From Azadirachta indica (lineage: Eukaryota; Streptophyta; Magnoliopsida; Sapindales; Meliaceae): a stretch of 64,000 nt of DNA. A program made the translations under genes and the position numbers. The notes beneath the pieces are model-generated. The model ran no database searches, was not told where the DNA came from, and worked only from the letters and a program-made list of their open reading frames with translations. The stretch lies in contig CM040441.1 in NCBI GenBank assembly GCA_022749755.1, forward strand, positions 9,470,890 through 9,534,889, written 5' to 3'. Each line of letters opens with the position of its first letter. Positions within the stretch are counted from its first letter, which is position 1. Positions 38,016-48,239 of the stretch are shown piece by piece.

Positions 38016-39379
38016 GATATATTCTTTTTTAATTATTATTTAAAAAGAAAAAGGTATATTTACAATATCTCTCTAATGTTTCGTTGAATTGACGCACGGA
38101 CTTCTAGAATTGTCGTTAAAAAAACAAAAAGGTGTGGAACTCGCAGAATTTGTTAGAAATTTAAAAGAGCTTTCTTCGTTTTAATATGTACATTCATTTA
38201 TAAATACTAATATTTTTTTATTATCTAATTTTTATTATAGATATCAACTTTTTATCTTATTTTTGTTTTAATATGATACCTCTTAGTTGAATAGTTAAAT
38301 ATATTTAATTAATTAAACATTAGATAATACATTTAGATTTTTTTTTAGAAATTAACTGAAAATACTCAAATTGGATAGCAAAAAATAAAAAATGCTTTAT
38401 CTAAAAAAATTCATTAAAAAATTTTTTTTTTTATACACTTTCAGACTAAAATACCTCTATATTCAAAATTTGTAAAACACTTTTAAATTACTACAGTACC
38501 TTAAAAGTGTTAATCCAAGTTACTACAATATTAAAAAATATTAGTTTCGAATTGTTACAATAACTCTAGAATGCTAATCACGTGTTATTATGATAAGTCA
38601 AAGTTAAATTTGATAACTTTGGGTAGGAAGTATTTTGTTTAAAAAATTTAAAATTGAGTATTTTTTAATAATATTTTTTAGTGTGAGATAAAAATTGGAT
38701 ATATTTGGTTAAATTTATTTTTCTTTGGAGCAAGGCCTTAAGTTAGGCCAACTTTATTTAAAAAAAAAAAAAACATAGAAATGGGAGCAATATCAGAAAA
38801 AAGAGGGGTAGGAAACGTGACCCTTTAACAATAACAACAAAACGAAAAACGAAAAAAGAAACAACGATTCCCATTAAGAGAAACGGTAGCAGGTGAAGTC
38901 ATTCGCATCATGGGAGATAATGTATTTAGATATTATGCTTATTTTAATGATAATGATGACAAATAAAACAAAAGAAAAAAAATGAAATTATAAATATTTA
39001 CTAAATATGAATTAATTAACATTAGATAATAAAAAAAAGGGTTCTTGTTTTTTGCCCATTAACAAATATATATATATATATGTAAAAATTCGTAAAGAAA
39101 ATTTACTAATATAGAAACAAAATAATTGCATGCATAATATTATTTACTTAATTAATTTATTTTACATAAATATATCATATTTTCTCAAATTTTAGAGATT
39201 TATTTACTATTTTTAAAAATAACTATCATTATATAGGGTATAATAGTAATTTGACAATAAATTAGAACTTTTAAGAATATTTTTTAAAACACTAGGATTT
39301 ATAAGGATATCATACCAAACTTTTAAAATTAAAAAGACTTTACTTTATTTAAATATAAAATATTATTAAGATTGTCATA
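38016..39379. other. AT-rich intergenic region
   Basis: No gene or clear repeat relation was recognised here apart from short poly-A and (AT)n runs, for example near 39068-39082. Confidence 0.5.
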
Positions 39380-40775
39380 TTTCTTAAAATTTTAACTAAT
39401 ATTTCATATATTAGAACTAAAAATAATAGACATATGATTAACAACTCTTTTACTAAAGAGCTATTGAAATATAAAAATATATGGATTACAATATATTAAT
39501 TATTGCAATCTAAAGAATCTCTAACCCCAGTGAATTCTATAATCTTGAAAATAATGTAAAGAATTTATAGTTTTTGCTTTGCTTTGTTGATTACATTAGT
39601 GCCTTTTTGTCATTCACTAGTGCTTCAAGTAAATTGAAGTCAATATTGGTCAAATAATATATATTAATTATGAATTGAATTACACAATATTTCTTTCTTT
39701 CTTCCTTCCTTGGAAGTCATTCATTAGCGCTTTTGCTTTTCTATTGTTGAATTTTCCACATTTCACATTATTTTACTGCCTTTCTGTCTTGGCTTTAATA
39801 AAGTTCTTGACTTTGACTTCAACTTACTGTAGAAATACTATTCACTCGTGACTCTTTGCGGTGTACAGCTCTGGTAATGTATGCTTTCGCATTCCTTTTG
39901 AAATTAATATGAAATTATAATTCCTTAATAAAGCGATTAATGTAACAAATTTAAGAATTATAGTGTTCATCTCTTAAAACGACTTTGAATTTGCATAAAC
40001 ACATCATTCTGTTAAGGAAACATAGCAACGTTAAGTACAAATGCTACCAATTTAAACATTGATTTGATCCCAATGACAATAAACCCAAGTAGAGGATCGG
40101 AAAAATGTATTGCAAAATAATAAAAATAATAATAGTGAAAATAACCAACCAATTTTATTTTTTCTTTCTAGTAGCCAATTATATAAACTCAAATTTATTA
40201 AGCGAATCCAGAACCTAAAACACGATAGGTATGGAGACTTTGTCGTGTACGACAAATCGTGGAATCAACACAACCAAGACATTGACAAATTGATGCTTGA
40301 AATGCTCCCACGTGCTTGCTGTGTTGTCGTTATAAATGGGAAAAAAAAGAATCTAACACTACCTTAATTTCTTAGGAGGTTCAAAATTTATTTGTGTTCA
40401 CCTGAACATTGAACAAAAGTCTTGTGTTCAAACTATAATTTGTTTATAATCTTTCACAGGACATAAAATAAAATTATAGATAATTAGATTAAATATACAT
40501 AATTTCGTATATTATTTTTAAATTATGTCATTAATCAATTTTTAATCATTGAAACTTTATAGTTGATTTTGTAGTATTTATTAACTTACCATTTTTCATT
40601 TTAAAATAATACTCTTATGCAATCCGCGCGTTAATTTCTTTTCTTACCTCTTATATGTAGCTTGGTTCGTATGGTTTCTATAAATTGGGCTCTCCATATG
40701 TTTGTCTTCTGTGCATACAATCAACTTATCTTTTCTCTTCACAAATTCATCTTCTGCCTCTATCTACGTTTCTTT
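39380..40775 (+). repeat. LRR-gene promoter segment, copy 3
   Basis: It matches 24150-25425 and, in its left part, 31010-31560. The TATA box TATAAAT at 40679-40685 is 97 bp before the ATG, as in copy 1. Confidence 0.8.
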
Positions 40776-41273
40776 ATGGAGTCATCATCCTTTGATAATA
40801 AGATTTTAATTTTCTCACTTATTTCTCTTTTTCAATTCCTTGTTTTTAATTTTTCACTTGCTGTTGTGTCTTCTGCTTCTATTGAAGAAGCTCGTGCCCT
40901 TCTCAATTGGAAAGCAAGCCTCTATCAAAATCAAAACCTTTATGTCCTCTCTTCATGGAATCTTGTTCCTGTTAATGCTAGTAATATTTCTTCTCACTCC
41001 AAATCAAAACTCAACCCATGTTCTTGGCTTGGAATTCGTTGCAATCATGCTGGAAGAGTCCTTCGTATTAACTTGTCAACTGCAAGTCTTAAAGGTATGC
41101 TTCATGAATTCCCATTCTCATCGTTACCTAGTCTTGCATATCTTGATCTTAGTGTAAATGAATTTTTCCCAACCATCCCGCCTCCAATTACTAACTTGAC
41201 AAAGCTCAAGTATAAGAACCATGGCATCATTTTATTGGAAATGCTTTTAATTTTTGTTTTAACAAAAAAATAA
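40776..41273 (+). pseudogene. Truncated MIK2-type LRR gene fused to repeat R
   Basis: From the ATG at 40776 this is a close paralogue of 25426-27858: signal peptide, LRR N-terminal cap (ALLNWKASL, PCSWLGIRC), first LRRs, then LTKLKY. At 41213/41214 the sequence jumps into repeat R (AAGAACCAT...). The frame then reads 19 foreign residues and stops at 41273. A peptide of about 165 residues with a signal sequence is still encoded, so a small secreted product cannot be excluded. No kinase follows. Confidence 0.88.
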
Positions 41274-43378
41274 GATATGTGTTATAGTTAAACTTAATGG
41301 CATATGGGATAATGTAGGAATAGGATAATCCCATGGTCCTCATCTTTTATTTATTTATTTATTGGTATAACAAGTAATAAACCTAAAGTTATTTTGGCGA
41401 ATTATAAAGATTGATTGATAATTAGGTTGAAATTTTTTTGTTTTCAATAAGAAATAATCTCTGATTTCAAATTAGTGAAAAAAAAGACATTTAGATAAAA
41501 AAAATAAGAAAATGAAATACAGCTAACATTTTAGATGAAAAAGAAAATAAAATTAGATAAAATGAAAAAAGTAACTAAAATTTTGGATAAAATTGAAAAC
41601 AAAATGAGCTTTAATCCACCCACTTAATAACAGATTCATTAATTAGAAACGAGAATCGATCAAGCAAGAAACAATGAAAATGGTATACATAATTAAAAGA
41701 ATTAAAGAGCAATACCAAATGAAAACGAGAAATCAAAGCAGGAAATGGTTAGAATTATAAAAAAACCAAAGGTTATAGGAGTGCGCGTACCTCGCTCATG
41801 TAATTTAAAAAGAAAAAAAATTTAAAAAAATAACCTTAAAATTTGACTTATTGAATTAATAAATAATTTTAAAAATATTATTAACATTCTAACTTATTAG
41901 AATAAACAACTATATCTATATTTGATAATAATTAATTAAAAAATTGTTTGTAAACTCATAATTAAAAATAACAATAATAATAATGATAAATATTTATTTT
42001 ATAATATATTGATGATAAAGTACTATTAACGTATTATAACTAAAAGTGATACTTCTACTTATTCCTATCTTTTGAGGAAATGTCACATGTACCCCGGATT
42101 TTTAGAATTTGTTAAATACTCTTACGAGTTTTTAGGAAATAGAAAAATATTCTTTGATTATTTTGATATGTTAGGATATTATCATTTTAATTCTACATTA
42201 ATATATTAACAAAGTAAAATAATATTTTTATTTCTAAAGTTTTTAAAATAATAAAATAAAGCAAAGTTCTTTTGAATTTAATATTTTAGTCCCTAATTTT
42301 AATTTATTGAAATAGTTAGGAGTAAATTGTTGATTATGAAAAAATTATATTTTATTTTATCTGTTACCAAAGTCCAGATACTTAAATGTTAATATTTTCA
42401 CATGTCTATCTAGCAGAAGCTAAGTATAGGAAGGTATTTTCCTTATTTTCTCAAAACTCAGCAGTATCTATCATGCCTTAAAAACTTATGGGCATGCATC
42501 TAACTTTTTTACAAAAGTTAGGAGGGTAAATAAAAATATCACCTTAATCAAAATAAAATATAAAAATTATAACAAATAAAATCTCACTTTACCGCATATA
42601 TAAATATATATATATTTATTTATAAATCAAATATAATCAAGAAATAAAATTAAGATGACCATTAATGTTATTAATCATGCAAATTAAAAAATTTGCATGA
42701 TCAATTACATTAATAACATTAATAGTCTCCTACAAGCTCAAGATTGTGTTCATAATTGGATTTTATAAGAAGTTTTAATTTTATTATTTTTATTTATTTC
42801 ATTTGATTTTGCTGTAAGTATTTTTAAAAATATTGAACAGAAATAAATTGTTTACATTATGACTTTAATTTTTTAAATTCTTTTATTATTACTAATTTTT
42901 TAATTTGAAATTATTTTTTATTAAATAATTTAATTCACTAAAAAACTGAAAAGAAATAAAAAATCAAATAATTAATTAGTCCAAAGAAATATCATTAAGC
43001 GTTGGATTTGAATTCCACTTTTCCCTTATAAGCACCATGCTTTGTTTATTTATATTGTAAATCAAATTTAAAATATTTCTAATTAAGAATCTAATCATTG
43101 AAGTTATAATTGCCTTTACATAAAAAAAAAAAGAAAAAATGTGCAAAATCAAATATTAAATAATTTTTAAATATATAAAATTACTTTTATAATTTTTTGA
43201 ACAAATAGGAAATATTTTTCTATGAGTTCAAATTCTTTTAATTCTAAACAAATAATATCTAAAAATTTTGCATTAGATTTTACAATATAATATATTTTAA
43301 TATTAATTCTTTTATGAAGAGAAATATTCTGTTCAAGATATATAAAACAAAAAAAATATTTAATTAATTAATGAAAGA

Positions 43379-43393
43379 GAAGTGTAAGGATTT
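43379..43393. repeat. Left 15-bp target-site duplication of the LINE
   Basis: GAAGTGTAAGGATTT here is repeated exactly at 44006-44020. Confidence 0.9.
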
Positions 43394-44005
43394 TTGTGGC
43401 GTCCTCCTCCTGTTGGCTGGATCAAGGTGAACATGGATGGGCTGGCCAAAGGTGGCGGTGTTTTTAGGAATAGCAGTGGTGATTTCTTGGGAGGTTTTGG
43501 TTTGGCTTTGGGTACGTACTCAGACTACTTACCTATTACACTTGCTTTTGCAAAGGGGTGGTTGAATCTGTGGTTGGAAAGTGACTCGCTTCTGGTTGTT
43601 CGTCTTCTCCTTCAACGCTCCCTTCTTCCTCCTTCGCAGTTACAAATTCGGCGCCTTAATCGCAAAATCTTACTTTCGCTGATGAATTTTAGATGCATTC
43701 ATTCGTTTCGGGAGATTAATACAGTGGCTGATGCTTTGGCCAATCTTGGGTTGAGTTATACTTCACTTCATTGGTGGTCCTCATATCCTACTTCACTTGG
43801 TGGTTTGTTATCCCATGATGCTAATGGTTTTCATTGTTATCGTTTCTCTTAGTTTTTTAGGTGTCTTCTCTACCTATTTTATGGTTTTATTGAAGGATAA
43901 GGTTCATTATGTCCCCCCTTGATTGTGGTTTCTTCCTCTTTTATTTTCATAAATTTGTCTTGCTACTAGTCAGTGTTTATTAAAAAAAAAAAAAAAAAAA
44001 AGAAA
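43394..44005 (+). mobile_element. 5'-truncated LINE fragment with RNase H remnant and poly-A tail
   Basis: The insert opens inside a reverse-transcriptase-associated RNase H-like domain: WRPPPVGWIKVNMDG, GGGVFRN, then GWLNLWLESDS and VADALANLG. The frame runs open to TAG at 43852 without its own start. The segment between the first Asp region and GWLN is shorter than in the family, which suggests an internal deletion that removes an expected acidic residue. A 3' tail of about 150 bp ends in a long A run at 43982-44001. It is flanked by a 15-bp target duplication. It is not capable of transposing. Confidence 0.9.
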
Positions 44006-44020
44006 GAAGTGTAAGGATTT
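44006..44020. repeat. Right 15-bp target-site duplication of the LINE
   Basis: GAAGTGTAAGGATTT directly follows the poly-A tail and continues as GTGATGAGTG. The uninserted paralogue in copy A reads GAAGTATAAGAATTTGTGATAAATG at about 32733-32757. Confidence 0.9.
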
Positions 44021-44229
44021 GTGATGAGTGACAACAAATTAAAGTAAAATAAAATTTTTATTCGACTGTCACATTTACCATATCTATTTGGTTTTCAGTC
44101 TATCTTAGATTGAGACCGGTTACTAGACACATGAACTAATACCATCATCATATTATATCCACATTTTCTTGTATTGTTTCATCAATGACAGCTTCTAAAT
44201 AAGTCTACTCGATTAATATTTTATCCTTA

Positions 44230-44640
44230 TCTAATATAACATATATTTTTTAAAACAAACTCGAGGCAACAAAAGGGCAAAAAAAAAAAAAAAAAAAAAG
44301 CCCAAAAAGGCATGCAAAATCATGTTAAAAACATGAATGTAAAAGAATAAAAAAAATGCAACAAAAGAACAAAGCCAGATGTACAATCCAGACAGGCAAA
44401 ACCGGTAGCAGCATCCAAACACAACAGGAGAACCATATGCCAGCAGACAGAACCCAGCAGTAGCAGTAAACAAGCAAGCCAAATAGCAGCAATTCATCTT
44501 GCCAAGCACGCAGATCCCAGCAACAGCAGTAAGAACACAGCGGAAAACCAACAATCCAATAATCAAAACCAGCATCAGCAGCTAACAGCACTGCAAACAT
44601 GTAACCAGCGTGCCTACAGGAATCCAGAAGGCCAAATATG
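44230..44640 (-). other. GT-rich minus-strand segment, possibly a LINE 3' UTR
   Basis: On the minus strand this reads as GCTGCT/GTTGTT-rich DNA with a long T run (A run at 44281-44300 on plus, bounded by GGGC and GCCC). The open frame of about 114 residues is extremely rich in Cys, Phe and Leu and resembles no domain. Plant LINE 3' UTRs can look like this, but I see no RNase H part nearby on this strand. Confidence 0.3.
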
Positions 44641-45110
44641 TAGAGCTTAAGTACAAAGAAGCTTTAGCAAATTGAATCATGATTCATCCATTCCATTTCC
44701 TTTTTCTTTTCTTCTCACATGATTAAATTAATGTTCACTTGATAGATTGTATGATTCTATTTTTTTTTTTTCAGTCAATTAATACAAATTAACTTAATAA
44801 AAAATTGATATATATATATATTATAAATATATATAATAAGTATTTAATCCTCATTCTATATACAATATACATATTTAGTTAGGCTGCCCTTTGAGATTCT
44901 TTGCAAATATAATGCAATACGGCGTATATGCAGACACTAAAATATATATGGCTTACAGCATTATTTGATAATTAATTTCAAATGTCTTATTCTTAACTGA
45001 TTCAGAGTTTATTCAGTTTCCTTTTGGTTGTCTCTGTGTGTGTGTGTGAGTGCCACTTTGAAAGTTCTATAATAATGCATAGAATTTATTATAACATCAA
45101 ATTATTATAG

Positions 45111-45534
45111 ACAATTTAACCGAAGCGCTTATGTCCTTGTCACATATTATTGCAGACGTACATCAGGTAATGCTGCCTCTTCCTACTGCCTATTTTCCTG
45201 CTCGTTTGGAAGCTCTATGCTGTTTGTTGTTGTTGCCCGCTTTAGCTGGTGCAATTTCTTTATAGCTTTAGTGTTTTTATTTTTTTTTTTTTTTTTTTTT
45301 TTATGCGGTTTCCCTGCTTGCTTTGGTGTATGGAAGGAGAAAATCGAACCTTCTTAAGCAAGGTTTACGGAACTTTTTGTTCTCATTGCTGCACTTACAT
45401 GTGCTCTGTCTTTTTGTTGTGGCCTTTTTTGGTCATTGTTGTAATAGGCTTTTATCTGTTTTGGCCTCCTTTGGTTTGTAGATGTCTTTTGTATTTTATT
45501 TTCTTTATTAATAGATTTCTTTGGCTTACAATCA

Positions 45535-45565
<31 letters not shown>

Positions 45566-46104
45566 ATGCTCTTGTACTCTCCTTTCTCTCGTTCCTTAAT
45601 AAAATCATTATTTCAATTAAGAGAAAATATATATAATTTAAGTATTCTAAGAACATAACATGTGAAATTATTAGTAGTCATAATTCTAATTTATGAACGT
45701 ATTGTTAATCTCACTGTTATAATTCAATCCTTTCAGAAGAATATTATGGTATGTATGCTTTAGACCTGCAGCCTGTTTAATATTTTGGATATCTGCTATG
45801 TCTTTTGGCTTATCTGATAATTAATTTTTCTGTAGGATGCTTGGGCCAATGATATACAAGCGAAACAGTGGATACAGCGAAACAGTTTGTCCTAATAAGT
45901 AATTAAACATCATTCAATTTACCTCTCTGTTATCCGCAAGCCGAAATTAATTCCATGAATTTGTTTATCATTGAATTAATTGATTCTGATTTGGCTGCAG
46001 GTATGCTTCTGAAAGCATTGGTGGGGCTTGCAAATATGCGTACAGGAATGCTACGCCAGGAAGCACTTTGGGAGCTATATGTACATATGCATGCCACTAA
46101 AACA
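45111..46104 (+). pseudogene. S1/P1-type nuclease gene relic (several exons)
   Basis: Four exon-like pieces appear in the right order. 45111-45166 encodes NLTEALMSLSHIIADVHQ and ends at a GT. About 45716-45748 encodes VIIQSFQKNIM before GTATG. 45836-45898 opens DAWANDIQ and ends ETVCPNK after a frame change. 46001-46104 encodes YASESIGGACKYAYRN and then ATPGSTLG. These match the HxxxD-like LSHFxGDxHQ zinc-site region and the TVCPNxYASES...ATPGxTLG region of plant bifunctional S1/P1 nucleases. A phase-compatible splice joins AATAA to G at the last junction. The exon between the first two pieces is missing, replaced by T-rich sequence, and the N-terminus and C-terminus were not found. The gene is broken. 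Confidence 0.72.
45230..45640 (+). other. T-rich insert inside the nuclease relic, possible LINE 3' tail
   Basis: GT-rich and T-rich sequence with a T21-type run, then CTTTATTAATAGATTTCTTTGGC, an (AT)n run at 45533-45563 and CCTTAATAAAATCATTATTTC. It occupies the place of a missing nuclease exon. The likeness to LINE 3' ends is general, and I could not find target duplications. Confidence 0.35.
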
Positions 46105-48000
46105 GTAAATCTGGGATTCATTTCCTCATTTTTTTTTTCTTTTGAATCTTAATGTTCTTTATTGAATATATGTCTTCAGACATTGCGTTGTGGATTGGTT
46201 GGGCTGCCGCCTTCAAATGAGGTCCTTCGCAACTGCCAATGCACACCAAGAGTCTCGCTGTGTCAAAGACACAGGTTGGTTTACAGAAGTTAAGAAGAAT
46301 GTGGTAAATGATTAACACTTAGGCCGTGTATTCTAATATTGACATTGGAATCATTACAGAAAAGATGGTAGAGACAGCCAAGGAAAAACATAAAACTTAG
46401 AGCCAGCAATTCCGAAATTTATGCAAGATGCAAGCTATTTTCATAGAAATGGACAACAGTGCTGCTGTGAGTCATCTAGCCAATAGTGCTGCACAAAAGA
46501 TAATCAATGATATCACTCTTGGTTTCGCAACAAGACCGCAGCTTGTGGTGGTCAAGGAACTAACAAGAACGGAAAATTATTGCTGCTCTATGAGGCCAGC
46601 CTACTGCTTTATCCTCCACTGTAGAAACCAGGAAGCCCAAGCCTTCGCTCACACCACTACTTGGATTGGGCGAGCTAGCGTTGGACCCAAAGAAGTGCTA
46701 CCTGGAGGCCCAGCAAGCGTTCAGCCACTTTAATGCCCCACTCGGTGACAAGCCGGCGTTACTGGGCTCGGCGACAGGACCTGAAAGAGCCTGTGATGAA
46801 TGGCAAAAGGAGGAAAATATAAAAGAAAACTTTGATGTGGAGAAACATATTGATGCTTACTTGCCTGTCCGAGTTAATAAGCACAGAGTTAGCAATCTGT
46901 TGTTTTTTTTCTTCTTTTCATTTTCATAAAGTGCTTGTGACAAACTGACTTGAAGAATAATATCCATTCAAAGAGACAAGTAGGTAGCATCCTTAATGAG
47001 CTTGGACTGGAAGGAATCAAGTGAAATTTTTTGTGGATAACCCGTGTCTCTCAATTGTTGTTCATCATCTGCTTAATTCACTTCCCGACTGAAGTAGTCA
47101 GCTCTAATGCTGTGGAGATCCTTCATGATCAGGTATCATTGCCTGAGTCTAGACGCATACGCATATTTCCTAAGATTTAATTTTCAGTGTTATGTATTTG
47201 ATTATTCATTTCTTTTTTTTGATTATTGACAGTTTTCTTTTTTCTTTCTTCTGGAGCAGTGTTTGAATTACAGACTACTTGGATTCAGACTAAGACACCT
47301 AATCTGGACATCGTTAACAAGTGGCTGGTATAATCATTCAGGCCTTTAGAATATTCTTTTCATGTTGTTCAGAATTCTTGTTTATTTAATTTCTTGCGTT
47401 CTGAAGTTTGCATAATCTAATTTTCAGCTTTGATAAGCTGTTATCATCTCTGATTATGTGAGTTTTGAACCTGTCTCTTGTTTAACTATTAGATGGGATA
47501 TTGCGAATATCCTTCTTCAAAAAATTATTAAGCACAATTGAAGAGTTTAATTAATATTATATTAAATTATTAGGAATAATCACAGTGAGTACTAATTGTT
47601 TCAGCTTGCTGCTTCTACAGTTTCTGTTGCCTCTTTGATGTTGCTGGGCTGTATTGCTGATACTGTACTCGGTTTGTTCACATAAAAGAAGTGTGCTAGC
47701 AGTCACACAGAACAAAGTATATATTGCTTACACAGGCACCTGCCAGACATTTCTTTGAAGCAACAATGATTGGTAGGTGGCCGACAATTCTCTTTGAAGC
47801 AACAATGATCGAAGAAAGTATCAATTAACTAAGTAGTTGTTCATTGGATTTGGATAGCCTTCTTTGGCTTCTTTCGGTTCTTTTCCCTTCCTCTTTTCTT
47901 ATTTAGATATAGAATATTTCCCTTTGGGTATAAGAAGCTATATGTGTATTGATATATATACTTGAGAGAATGTATTGACAAATAAAATTTTTGTATTTTT
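46105..48000. other. Higher-GC stretch with exon-like fragments, unrecognised
   Basis: 46180-46290, 46360-46930, 47030-47140 and 47270-47335 have higher GC and codon-like texture than the neighbours, and short open pieces such as KCYLEAQQAFSHF and TPNLDIVNKWL. Several are bordered by AG or GT. Each frame is broken by stops within 50-100 codons. I do not recognise a family. It may be the decayed 3' part of the nuclease relic plus another gene, or captured exons. Confidence 0.4.
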
Positions 48001-48239
48001 TTGTTAATATATTATTATTTCTAAAATTCTTAATTAATAGAAAAATTAGTATTTAATCTTATAACATGTAAAATATTTCATTTATAAAATTGTTTTATAT
48101 TAATATTACATTAGACAATGAGTGAGTGAATTGTAAGTTTCGAGAAAGAAGTAAGAGTGAGGAATTATTTTATGTGTTTGTAATAAGTTTTGAAAGAAAT
48201 AATAAGAGTTGTGTTATTTTAATGCATAATTTTTCCAAT

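Larger units (their letters stand above)
41214..44150. repeat. Dispersed repeat R, copy C, interrupted by a LINE
   Basis: It begins at the LRR junction and follows copies A and B to the CAGTCTATCTTAGATTGAGAC block near 44097. A LINE fragment is inserted at 43394-44005. Confidence 0.75.
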
